Source: Brevibacterium sp. p3-SID960 (GTDB lineage: Bacteria > Actinomycetota > Actinomycetes > Actinomycetales > Brevibacteriaceae). From it: a stretch of 52,640 bases of DNA. Below, piece by piece: positions 43,513 through 51,209 of the stretch (positions are counted from its first letter, which is position 1; each line of letters opens with the position of its first letter). Below the pieces are notes generated by a model. It was not told the DNA's origin and searched no databases. It was given only the letters and a program-made list of their open reading frames with translations. The position numbers were made by a program, and so were the translations under genes. Location: assembly GCF_025144725.1 (NCBI RefSeq), contig NZ_JALXKS010000017.1, positions 1 through 52,640 of the forward strand. Reading direction: 5' to 3'.

Positions 43513-46500
43513 CGGGCGTCCTCGGAATCGGTCGGGGTCTCAGCTGGGCAGGTGGTGCGTTCTGTGCCGGCCGGTGCGGGCCGGTGCGGGGTCTCCGGCA
43601 GCGGCGGGGCGTCGATCCAGGGGACGACGGGGTTGCCGGAGAAGTAGGCGTGCGGGGGCACGAACTCACCGCGCATGACCAGCGAGGTTGGCCCGACGGT
43701 GGCGGCCTGGCCGATCGTGGCCGCGGGCAGGATGACGCTGTTGGGCCCGAGTGTAGCGCCTGGGTCGAGGGTGACGGTGTCGAGTGCCATCACCCGGTCG
43801 TGGAACAGGTGCGTCTGGACGACACAGCCGCGGTTGACGGTCGAATTGTCGGCCAGGGTCACGAGGTCGGCTTCGGGCAGCCAGTAGGTCTCGCACCACA
43901 CGCCGTGGCCGATCTTCGCGCCGAGAGCGCGGAGGAACCACACGAGTGCCGGGGTGCCGACGGCAGTGCGCGCGAACCACGGGGCGGCGACGAGTTCGAC
44001 GAAGCAGTCGGCGACCTCATTGCGCCAGATGAAGCTCGACCACAGCGGATGCTCACTCGGCTGTGTCCTGCCGACAAGGACCCACTTGGCGATGACCGCA
44101 GTGCCGGCGGCGACCGCGCCAGCGGCCATCATGACGACACCGGAGCCGATGACCAGCGTCAACGGTGCCAGCACCGCCGCCGAGGTGCCGGTCGCCTGGG
44201 CCAGCTGCGCACCAGCCGACAGCAGCCCGTAGAGGGTGATGAGCAGCCCGGTGATGAGCAGGCCCGCGGTGATGACCGACAGGCCGCGCAGCGCCTCCCA
44301 GCAGCCGCGGGCGAACTTGAGCCGAGCCGGCGGATTGTAGGTCAGCGACTCATCGGCATCGACTTCGCTGCGGCGCAGCTCCACCGGCGGCGACCCGATC
44401 CACGAGCTGCCCTTCTTCGCCTTGGCGGGTGCTGCTGAGAGCACGGCGACGAGGGCGTTCTTCGGCACCCGGCGGCCGGCGGCGGCGATGCCGGAGTTGC
44501 CGAGGAAGGCGCGTTTGCCGACCTTCGCCCGGCCGATGCGCATCCAGCCGTGGCCGAGCTCATAAGAGGCGACCATCGTGTCATCGGCGAGGAACGCCCC
44601 GGAGGCGATCTGCGTCATCGACGGCACCAGCAGCACGGTGGAGATCTCGACATCGCGCCCGACCTTCGCGCCGAGGATCCGCAGCCACACCGGAGTGATG
44701 AGGCTGGCGTAGAGCGGGAACAGCAGCTCCCGGGCCATGTCGAGGATCCGCTCAGTGGCCCACAGCCGGAAGCCCATCATCGAACGCACCGGGAACAGCC
44801 CCTCACGCATCCCGAGGGCCAGCGTGCGCACTGCGATGACGACGAGTGCGGCGGTGGAGACGAACCACAGCAGCGCCTGCACCGGCGCCCAGGCCAGCAG
44901 CGTCAGCGGCTGGGCGAACACCTCGGGCCCGGTGAGCGCGAGCATGAGCGCCACGCCCGGGATGAGCGCGAGATACGGGATGAGGGCATGGAACTGGGAG
45001 CCGAGCGCGTAGAACAGGAACGGGGTGCGGGCCCGGCGGGTCGGCGGATCGGGCCAGGTGCGGCGCTTCTTGCCGATCCGCACGGCAGGCGAGCCGGAGA
45101 ACACCTGGTTCTTGCGCACCCGGCCGGTGACCGCGGAGCCGGGCTCGACGCGGGCGTCGGCACCGATCCGGGTGCCGGGCATGAGGGTCGAGCGGGCGCC
45201 GACGGTGGCGTCGCGGCCGATGTCGATCGTGCCGATGCGCAGCAGGTCGCCGTCGACCCACCAGCCCTTGAGGTCGACCTCGGGTTCGACGGCGGCACCG
45301 CGGTCGATCGTCAGCAGTCCGGTGACCGGCGGGATGGTGTGCATGTCGACGTCCGGGCCGATCCGGTTGCCCAGCAGCCGGGCGTACCACGTCACCCAGG
45401 GTGCGTTGGCGACGGACACCGCGCCGGCGAGGTCCTGGATGTGCTCGGCGAGCCACAGTCGCAGGTGCACGCTGCCTGAGCGCGGGTACACTCCCGGCCT
45501 GACTCCTGCCATGAGGGCGCGGGCGCTGAGCGCGGAGACGAGCATCTTGCCCCAGCCGGAGACGAACCCCGCCCACAGCACGATGACGAGCCACCACGGG
45601 GTGGTGATGAGCGGTGCGCCCTGCCAGGCGGCGAGGTTGGCTGCGGCCATGAGGAGGACGACCCAGCGCATCCCGGCCAGGATCGTCACGAGCGTGCCGA
45701 GCAGCGTCTGCAGCAACTGCATCGACCGGCGGGTGCGGGTGACGGTGCGATGCTGGCCGGGCACCGCGCTGCCGGTGCCCTCGTCGCCGAGGCACAGTTC
45801 GGCCAGCGCCCCGAAGCGCGGATGGGAGTAGACGTCGCCGACGGTGATGGTGGTGTGCCGGGCGCGCAACCGGGAGACGAGCTGGGCGGCGGCCAGGGAG
45901 CCGCCGCCGGCGGTGAAGAAGTCGGTGTCCATGCTCGGGCGGCCGCCGAGGACCGCCTGCCACTGCTCGGCGATCCAGTCGGCCTCCTCGGGCACCGCCT
46001 CACCGGAGGTGTCGTCGACGAGGTCGGCAAGCGGCCACGGCAGGGCATTGCGGTCGACCTTGCCGGAGGTCTTCGTCGGCAGCGTGTCGACGACCGCCAG
46101 GCGGGGCACCAGCGCCGGTGGCAGCACCTCGCGCAGCTGGGCTTCCCAGTCGGCAAGGGGCGCCGGCGCCGCGGTGTCGGCTGGGGCGAGGTAGCCGATG
46201 AGCAGCTCGGTGCCGGCGGGGGTGGATTTGACCGCGGCGGCGGCACCGGAGACGCCGGGCAGCGCCTGCAGGGCGGCGTCGATCTCCCCGAGTTCGATGC
46301 GCCGGCCGCCGAGCTTGATCTGCTCATCGGCGCGGCCGACGAACAGCAGCCCGGCGGGGTCGTTGACGACGAGGTCGCCGGAGCGGTAGGCGCGCTGCCA
46401 GCCGAGCGTAGGCATCGGCGCGTACTTCTCGGCATCCTTGGCCGGGTCGAGGTAGCGGGCCAGGCCGACGCCGCCGATGATGAGCTCGCCGGTCTCGCCG

Positions 46501-47501
46501 TCTGCGACGGGGATCCCCTCAGCGTCGACGATGGCCAGATCCCAGCCGTCGAGCGGCAAGCCGATGCGCACCGGGCCGGGCCCGCCGAGCGGGGCGGCGC
46601 AGGCGACGACGGTCGCTTCGGTCGGGCCGTAGGTGTTCCACACCTCGCGGGTGCCGTCGGAGAGACGCTGGGCAAGCTCCGGCGGACAGGCCTCACCGCC
46701 GAAGATCAGCAGCCGCACACTCTCAAGCGTCTCCGCCGGCCACAGCGCGGCCAGGGTCGGCACGGTCGAGACGATGCTGATGCGCCGGCCTGCCAGCCAG
46801 GGGCCCAGGTCCATGCCCGACTTCACGAGTGCGCGCGGGGCGGGCACCAGGCAGGCCCCGTGCGCCCACGCCAGCCACATCTCCTCGCAGCTGGCGTCGA
46901 AGGCCACTGAGAGCCCGGCGAGCACCCGGTCGCCGGGGCCGATCGGCTCGTCCTGGCAGAAGACCCGGGCTTCGGCGTCGACGAAGGCGGCAGCTGAGCG
47001 GTGGGTGACGGCCACGCCCTTGGGCTTGCCGGTCGAACCGGAGGTGAAGATCACCCAGCAGTCATCATCCGGCTGCGGGGCACGCAGGGCAGGCACCGCC
47101 TCGGCCGCAGGATCGCGGCGCGACTCGATCTGCAGCCCGGCGGTGACGATCGCGGTGACCGAGGCTTCGGAGAACACGGTGGCGGCCCGCTCATCGGGAT
47201 CGTCGACGTCAACGGGGACGTAGGCTGCGCCGATCATGAGGGTCGAGAGGATCGCAATGTAGAGGTCGGGGGTGCCGGAGGGCACACGGACACCGACCGT
47301 GTCGCCGGGGCCGACACCGGCGTCGTGAAGCTGATGGCCGAAGTCGCGCATCGCCTCCAGCAGCTGGGTGTAGCTGATCGAGCGCACCCCGTCGTCAAGC
47401 GCCGGTGCTTCGGGGTGCTGGGATGCGACGTCGATGAGGATGTCGATGAGCGTGCGTTCCGGGGCTGCGCGATGCGCTCCCGGGAACTGCGGTGCATGCA
47501 C
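43509..47501 (-). CDS. Pls/PosA-type non-ribosomal peptide synthetase (epsilon-poly-lysine synthetase-like)
   Basis: A 1330-residue membrane enzyme. Residues ~14-490 are an adenylation domain (CWVIFTSGSTGKPKGVAVTH, WNTYGPTEATVV, YRSGDLV, catalytic Lys481 in TSGKVDR). Residues ~505-570 are a carrier domain, with Ser535 in AGGGSLAAAQ for phosphopantetheine. Three membrane pairs (about 604-650, 825-895, 1066-1145) each precede a domain with hexapeptide-like beta-helix turns (for example IGRDATVGARSTLMPGTRIG), the tandem C1-C3 domains of Pls. There is no thioesterase. Aligned from memory to GrsA, the pocket residues are D202 A203 E206 S245 I266 G268 T290 V298 V299 K481, close to a lysine code. 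GTG start with GGAGGA 11 nt upstream. Product unproven; a cationic isopeptide homopolymer is the best guess. Confidence 0.92.
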   Translation of the reverse strand: MHAPQFPGAHRAAPERTLIDILIDVASQHPEAPALDDGVRSISYTQLLEAMRDFGHQLHDAGVGPGDTVGVRVPSGTPDLYIAILSTLMIGAAYVPVDVDDPDERAATVFSEASVTAIVTAGLQIESRRDPAAEAVPALRAPQPDDDCWVIFTSGSTGKPKGVAVTHRSAAAFVDAEARVFCQDEPIGPGDRVLAGLSVAFDASCEEMWLAWAHGACLVPAPRALVKSGMDLGPWLAGRRISIVSTVPTLAALWPAETLESVRLLIFGGEACPPELAQRLSDGTREVWNTYGPTEATVVACAAPLGGPGPVRIGLPLDGWDLAIVDAEGIPVADGETGELIIGGVGLARYLDPAKDAEKYAPMPTLGWQRAYRSGDLVVNDPAGLLFVGRADEQIKLGGRRIELGEIDAALQALPGVSGAAAAVKSTPAGTELLIGYLAPADTAAPAPLADWEAQLREVLPPALVPRLAVVDTLPTKTSGKVDRNALPWPLADLVDDTSGEAVPEEADWIAEQWQAVLGGRPSMDTDFFTAGGGSLAAAQLVSRLRARHTTITVGDVYSHPRFGALAELCLGDEGTGSAVPGQHRTVTRTRRSMQLLQTLLGTLVTILAGMRWVVLLMAAANLAAWQGAPLITTPWWLVIVLWAGFVSGWGKMLVSALSARALMAGVRPGVYPRSGSVHLRLWLAEHIQDLAGAVSVANAPWVTWYARLLGNRIGPDVDMHTIPPVTGLLTIDRGAAVEPEVDLKGWWVDGDLLRIGTIDIGRDATVGARSTLMPGTRIGADARVEPGSAVTGRVRKNQVFSGSPAVRIGKKRRTWPDPPTRRARTPFLFYALGSQFHALIPYLALIPGVALMLALTGPEVFAQPLTLLAWAPVQALLWFVSTAALVVIAVRTLALGMREGLFPVRSMMGFRLWATERILDMARELLFPLYASLITPVWLRILGAKVGRDVEISTVLLVPSMTQIASGAFLADDTMVASYELGHGWMRIGRAKVGKRAFLGNSGIAAAGRRVPKNALVAVLSAAPAKAKKGSSWIGSPPVELRRSEVDADESLTYNPPARLKFARGCWEALRGLSVITAGLLITGLLITLYGLLSAGAQLAQATGTSAAVLAPLTLVIGSGVVMMAAGAVAAGTAVIAKWVLVGRTQPSEHPLWSSFIWRNEVADCFVELVAAPWFARTAVGTPALVWFLRALGAKIGHGVWCETYWLPEADLVTLADNSTVNRGCVVQTHLFHDRVMALDTVTLDPGATLGPNSVILPAATIGQAATVGPTSLVMRGEFVPPHAYFSGNPVVPWIDAPPLPETPHRPAPAGTERTTCPAETPTDSEDAR

Positions 47502-47541
47502 GATGATGTGGTTCCTCCGGGCTCAGACAGGCTTCGAGTGA

Positions 47542-47547
47542 ATCTTA
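47542..47547 (-). promoter_or_regulatory. Candidate -10 TAAGAT of the Pls-like operon
   Basis: On the minus strand TAAGAT lies 40 nt before the GTG start, with room for a leader and the GGAGGA ribosome-binding site. No clear -35 box; the 100 bp beyond it hold nothing else recognisable. Confidence 0.3.
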
Positions 47548-47652
47548 GCCCGTGGCCGGGCGGCGCTGCGGGAGCACCGGGCCGGGGCGCGGGGCAGGCA
47601 GGCTCACACCGCTCGGCCGGACTCCCAGGTGAGGCGAACCGAAGTGAGGGTC

Positions 47653-47658
47653 TACGAT
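47653..47658 (+). promoter_or_regulatory. -10 element TACGAT of the DedA-like gene (leaderless candidate)
   Basis: TACGAT lies 6 nt before the GTG at 47665, where the protein similarity also begins. This spacing is the same as for the sirtuin and Sua5/YciO genes. Confidence 0.45.
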
Positions 47659-47664
47659 GGAGCG

Positions 47665-48168
47665 GTGAATCCTGCCGACTGGCCGCTGCCGCTCTTCGTC
47701 GTGTGGCTCATCATGTACGCCGTCATCATCGTCCGCGCCGGCGGAACCTATCTGCTCGGCAGGCTCGCCCGCCGGGGTGTCAGCCGCATCCAGCGGGTCG
47801 AGCGGATCATGCAGTCTGCCCGCTATCAGCATGCCGAGCAGCTGCTGCGCCGCTACGGGGCGGCCGCGGTGGCGGTGAGCTTCCTGCTCATCGGCGTGCA
47901 GACCGTCGTCAACCTGGCCGCCGGGTCGATCGGCATGAGCCTGCGCCGCTACCTGCCGGCGCTCGGTCTGGGCGGAGCTGTGTGGGCGCTCATCTACTCG
48001 ACTGTCGGGCTCGTCGGCCTCAGTGCGATCGTCACCGCCTATCGGGAGAGCCCGGCCGTCACGCTCGGGATCAGCGCCGTCTTCGTCGCCGTGATCGTCG
48101 GGCTGACTTTCGGGCTGCGCCGCGCCGAGGCTGACCCGGGCCCCGAAGACCCGGACCCCGGAGCCTGA
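47665..48168 (+). CDS. DedA/VTT-family membrane protein
   Basis: A 167-residue membrane protein with four or five helices. The core LRRYGAAAVAVSFLLIGVQTVVNLAAGSIGMSLRRYLPALGLGGAVWALIYSTVGL matches the DedA/VTT re-entrant loop and following helix. DedA proteins recycle undecaprenyl phosphate carriers and affect resistance to cationic peptides. It is shorter than usual (~200 aa). The open frame runs upstream to a GTG at 47629, but the GTG at 47665 has a -10 element 6 nt before it and begins right at the first helix, so I prefer it. It is divergent from the Pls-like gene; a link to polycation resistance is a guess. Confidence 0.82.
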   Translation: MNPADWPLPLFVVWLIMYAVIIVRAGGTYLLGRLARRGVSRIQRVERIMQSARYQHAEQLLRRYGAAAVAVSFLLIGVQTVVNLAAGSIGMSLRRYLPALGLGGAVWALIYSTVGLVGLSAIVTAYRESPAVTLGISAVFVAVIVGLTFGLRRAEADPGPEDPDPGA

Positions 48169-48217
48169 ACCCGCGGGACTGACCCCAGCCTCGGCCCAGG
48201 ATCCCTGCTGATGCACA

Positions 48218-48244
48218 AGGGCCCCGGTCGGTGACCGGGGCCCT
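48218..48244. terminator. Strong bidirectional terminator between DedA-like gene and tRNA-Pro
   Basis: Perfect 12-bp stem (48218-48229 with 48233-48244) and a 3-nt loop. It serves the DedA-like gene on the plus strand and the tRNA on the minus strand. Confidence 0.75.
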
Positions 48245-48250
48245 CATCGC

Positions 48251-48327
48251 TGGTCGGGCTAGCGGGATTCGAACCCACGACCTCTGCACCCCCAGTGCAG
48301 CGCGCTACCAAGCTGCGCCATAGCCCG
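48251..48327 (-). tRNA. tRNA-Pro (anticodon GGG)
   Basis: Minus-strand tRNA of 77 nt including an encoded CCA end. The acceptor stem CGGGCTA/TAGCCCG, D-arm GCGC...GCGC, anticodon stem CTGCA/TGCAG with loop CTGGGGG (GGG at positions 34-36), 5-nt variable region, and T-arm GTGGG-TTCGAAT-CCCGC all fit perfectly. Discriminator base A. Confidence 0.97.
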
Positions 48328-48369
48328 ATGCCGACCATGCAGACGATCCTGCGAATCGGCTCGTCTAAC

Positions 48370-48375
48370 TGTATA
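48370..48375 (-). promoter_or_regulatory. Candidate -10 TATACA of tRNA-Pro
   Basis: On the minus strand TATACA lies about 42 nt before the tRNA 5' end, leaving a plausible leader. TTTTGC sits 17 bp further upstream as a poor -35. Confidence 0.3.
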
Positions 48376-48470
48376 TCGGCGCTTCGGCTGGAGCAAAAAC
48401 TCCCGCACGACTGCGGCACACCTCACAGCCGCGCCATCGGCGCCGACGGTCATGAGATGATCGGTCTCAG

Positions 48471-48476
48471 TATACT
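48471..48476 (+). promoter_or_regulatory. Candidate -10 TATACT of the DUF881 operon
   Basis: TATACT is close to the TATAAT consensus and lies in the 237-bp gap between tRNA-Pro and the first DUF881 gene. It would give a leader of about 80 nt. No other element was recognised in this gap apart from the tRNA promoter. Confidence 0.4.
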
Positions 48477-48564
48477 GCTGCGCATTCGGCCCCGCTGATG
48501 GGCGCGACGCGCTGCACGCAGTCTCACGCTCACCCGGGTGCGATCAACGAGAGGAGGCCGCCGG

Positions 48565-49470
48565 ATGCCCGAGACCAAGCGCCTGCGGCGCGCTCGCAGG
48601 TTCGCCGAACGACGGGTGACATCCCGCGGCAGCGGCGCGCTGCGCGAGTCGTACTCGTCCTCGCTGCTCGAATCGCTGTGGCTGCGAACGCCAGAGCCGG
48701 ACTACGAGCTGGCAGCCAAGTCCGGGGCACCCAAGCGGCCGAGCACCAAGCTCATCGCCGGCATCGTCGCCGTGTTCCTCGGGCTCACCGGCTCGATCGC
48801 CGTGGTCCAGCTGACCCGCGGCAGCGGGGGAGAGCGCACGACAGCGGACTACCTCATCGAGCAGATCGAACAGCGCTCGCAGGAGAACGAGAACCTCGCC
48901 GCCTCCAATGAGCAGCGTGCCGCCCGGCTCAGCGAAGCGCAGACGTCAGTCCTCGGCGAAGACCGCAGCAGCGAGCTGGAGGTGCTGGCTGAGAAGGCCG
49001 CGCTGACCCCGGTCACCGGACCCGGCGTGACGCTGACGCTCATCGACCAGGACACCAGCGCGCTTGACAATGACCCGCGGGAGGCCCCGCCGGAAGCCAA
49101 CAAGGTCCACGATGAGGACATCCAGGCCGTCATCAATGCGATGTTCGCCTCAGGCGCCTACGCCGTGGCCGTCAACGACCACCGGATCACCACCACCTCG
49201 GCGGTGCGCAGCGCAGGCGGGGCGATCCTCGTCAACTACGACCCGCTGCGCCCACCGTATGAGGTCGTCGCCGTCGGCCCAGACGACCTCATCGACCGCC
49301 TCGACCAGACCCAGGCGGCCAGCTACCTGGCCACCATCAGCAAGGACTACGGGATCGGCTACTCCGCCTCGACCTCCGCTGAGGTGACGATCCCGGCAGC
49401 CGAGCTCTCACAACCCCGGTACGCTCAGCCGAAGGGCGAACAACCAGCAGACTCTGAGGAGACACTGTGA
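48565..49470 (+). CDS. DUF881 family membrane-anchored protein (first copy)
   Basis: A 301-residue protein with a basic cytoplasmic N-terminus of about 70 residues, one transmembrane helix (LIAGIVAVFLGLTGSIAVVQL), an external coiled coil (YLIEQIEQRSQENENLAASNEQRAARL) and a globular DUF881 domain (TGPGVTLTLID..., VINAMFASGAYAVAVNDHRI, GGAILVNYDPLRPPYEVVAVG). Function is not known; division-linked roles have been suggested for relatives. The start at 48565 has GAGGAGG upstream; the codon at 48538 also lies in frame but precedes that site. It overlaps the Sbp gene by GTGA. Confidence 0.9.
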   Translation: MPETKRLRRARRFAERRVTSRGSGALRESYSSSLLESLWLRTPEPDYELAAKSGAPKRPSTKLIAGIVAVFLGLTGSIAVVQLTRGSGGERTTADYLIEQIEQRSQENENLAASNEQRAARLSEAQTSVLGEDRSSELEVLAEKAALTPVTGPGVTLTLIDQDTSALDNDPREAPPEANKVHDEDIQAVINAMFASGAYAVAVNDHRITTTSAVRSAGGAILVNYDPLRPPYEVVAVGPDDLIDRLDQTQAASYLATISKDYGIGYSASTSAEVTIPAAELSQPRYAQPKGEQPADSEETL

Positions 49471-49799
49471 TCGCGATCATCGGGCTCATCATCGGCATCG
49501 TCTTGGGGATCGTGCTCAATCCCGAAGTGCCCGCCGTCATCCAGCCGTACCTGCCGATCGCCGTGGTCGCAGCCCTCGACGCGCTCGCAGGCGGCCTGCG
49601 CGCCGTGCTCTCGGGCAACTTCGACGACCGCGTCTTCGTCATCTCGTTCTTCTCAAACTCGCTCGTCGCCGCGCTCATCGTCTTCCTCGGCGACAAGCTC
49701 GGCGTCGGCTCGCAGCTCTCGACCGGCGTCGTCGTCGTCCTCGGCATCCGCATCTTCACCAACGCCGCCGCAATCCGCCGGCAGCTGTTCAAGGCGTAA
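49467..49799 (+). CDS. sbp: Small basic protein (Sbp, DUF1290 family)
   Basis: A 110-residue membrane protein with three or four helices and the family core YLPIAVVAALDALAGGLRAVLSGNFDDRVFVISFFSNSLVAALIVFLGDKLG. It sits between two DUF881 genes, an arrangement found across actinobacteria and other Gram-positive bacteria near division genes. Biochemical role unknown. GTG start in the overlap with the first DUF881 gene; the second follows after 3 bp. Confidence 0.92.
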   Translation: MIAIIGLIIGIVLGIVLNPEVPAVIQPYLPIAVVAALDALAGGLRAVLSGNFDDRVFVISFFSNSLVAALIVFLGDKLGVGSQLSTGVVVVLGIRIFTNAAAIRRQLFKA

Positions 49800-49802
49800 C
49801 AG

Positions 49803-50696
49803 ATGGCTGATCGAGACGAAGACATGAGCGCCCAGCAGCCGCACCCAGAGGACCGGCCGCTGACCCGGCGTCAGGCGCTGGCCCGTGAGCAGGGCACGCC
49901 GCTGCCGGATTCCAGTCCCGAGGCCGACGGCGAGCAGGATGCGCCTTCCGCCCCCCGTCTGCCCGGGCCCAACCCCGAGCCTGAGGACGCTGGCACCCGG
50001 CGCGACGTCGTCGGGCGGCTCGCAAGCGCGCTGAAGTTCCGGGCCAATCGCTCCCAGCTGCTGGCCGGCGTGCTGTGTGCGCTGCTGGGCTTCGCTTTCG
50101 TCGCCCAGCTGCAGCAGACCGAGGACGCCGGATTCTCGCAGCTGTCCGAACCTGAGCTCATCCGCATCCTCGGCGACGTCGATTCCCGCAACCAGCGCCT
50201 GGAGCAGGAATCCGCCTCGCTGCGCCGCGATGAAGACGAGCTGCGATCCTCGACCAACCAGCAGGAGGCTGCGCAGAAGCAGGCCGAGGAGCGGGCTCGG
50301 TCGATGCAGATCATCACCGGCACGGTCCCGGTGACCGGGCCCGGCATAGACGTGACGATCACTGCCCAGCCCGGTCAGCTCAGCGCCTCCAATCTCGTCA
50401 CGCTGGTCCAGGAGCTGCGCGATGCTGGGGCGGAGGCGATCGAGATCAGCGGGCACCGCGTGGTCGTGTCCACCTACTTCACTGACACCCCGACCGGCGG
50501 CCTGGAGATCGACGGCGAACCGGTGGACCTACCGATCCGGATCCTGGCGATCGGGCAGCCGGACACGATGGACACCGCCCTGCGCATCCCCGGCGGCATC
50601 TACGACACGGTCGAGAAGCGCGGCGGCGCGATGACCATCAACCAGGAGACGAGCCTCGACATCGACAGCACCGTCCCGCAGCTGGGCAGCGGATGA
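49803..50696 (+). CDS. DUF881 family membrane-anchored protein (second copy)
   Basis: A 297-residue protein with the same plan as the first copy: disordered cytoplasmic head (about 75 residues), one helix (LLAGVLCALLGFAFVAQL), an external coiled coil (SRNQRLEQESASLRRDEDELRSST) and the DUF881 domain (TGPGIDVTITAQPGQLSASNLVTLVQELRDAGAEAIEISGHRVVV). The two copies share little sequence outside motifs and probably form a heteromer with Sbp. A 108-bp gap separates it from gcvH. Confidence 0.9.
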   Translation: MADRDEDMSAQQPHPEDRPLTRRQALAREQGTPLPDSSPEADGEQDAPSAPRLPGPNPEPEDAGTRRDVVGRLASALKFRANRSQLLAGVLCALLGFAFVAQLQQTEDAGFSQLSEPELIRILGDVDSRNQRLEQESASLRRDEDELRSSTNQQEAAQKQAEERARSMQIITGTVPVTGPGIDVTITAQPGQLSASNLVTLVQELRDAGAEAIEISGHRVVVSTYFTDTPTGGLEIDGEPVDLPIRILAIGQPDTMDTALRIPGGIYDTVEKRGGAMTINQETSLDIDSTVPQLGSG

Positions 50697-50744
50697 CCTC
50701 GCCTGCGTTTTCGCGTGCACGGTTTCTGTGATGTTGCTCTAGTG

Positions 50745-50773
50745 TTATCGTCATTCTGTTGACCAGTTATGCT
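50745..50773 (+). promoter_or_regulatory. Possible promoter of the gcvH-FHA-nuclease operon
   Basis: TATGCT (50768-50773) may be the -10 element, with TTATCG 17 bp upstream as a poor -35. No glycine riboswitch is visible in the gap before gcvH. Confidence 0.25.
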
Positions 50774-50804
50774 GGGTGCATCACCACAATGAGCAGGAGA
50801 CAAC

Positions 50805-51209
50805 ATGCCCGACCTGACCTTCCCAGCCTCACTGCGGTATTCGCGTGACCACGAGTGGGTCACCGAAACTCGTGAGGGATCTGTCGTGCGAGTGGGCATC
50901 TCCGACTTTGCGCAGGATCAGCTCGGCGACGTCGTGTTCGTCGATCTCCCCGACGTGGGTGACAGCGTCACGGCCAATGAGAACTGCGGCGAGGTCGAGA
51001 GCACCAAGAGTGTCTCCGACATCGTCGCCCCGGTCAGCGGTGAGGTCATCGCGGTCAATGAGTCCCTCGAAGACGCCCCGGAAGTGATCAACTCCGATCC
51101 CTATGGTGACGGGTGGCTCTTCGACGTTGAGCTCAGCGATGTCTCTGAGCTTGATACGCTCATGGATGCAGACGCGTACGCCGCCGCAGTGGAAAGCGAG
51201 GGAGCCTGA
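50805..51209 (+). CDS. gcvH: Glycine cleavage system H protein
   Basis: A 134-residue lipoyl carrier. Lys68 in [12 protein letters not shown] is the lipoylation site, and [35 protein letters not shown] is the conserved first half. No gcvT or gcvP lies nearby. Its fixed neighbour in actinobacteria is the FHA regulator of 2-oxoglutarate metabolism, as here. AGGAGA ribosome-binding site; one-base overlap with the next gene. Confidence 0.95.
   Translation: MPDLTFPASLRYSRDHEWVTETREGSVVRVGISDFAQDQLGDVVFVDLPDVGDSVTANENCGEVESTKSVSDIVAPVSGEVIAVNESLEDAPEVINSDPYGDGWLFDVELSDVSELDTLMDADAYAAAVESEGA

Noticed and set aside
48251..48327. tRNA-Pro as a phage or island attachment site
   Set aside because: No integrase, no repeated tRNA 3' end and no change of gene style on either side.
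50697..50804. Glycine riboswitch before gcvH
   Set aside because: The gap is only 108 bp and lacks the paired conserved cores of glycine riboswitches.
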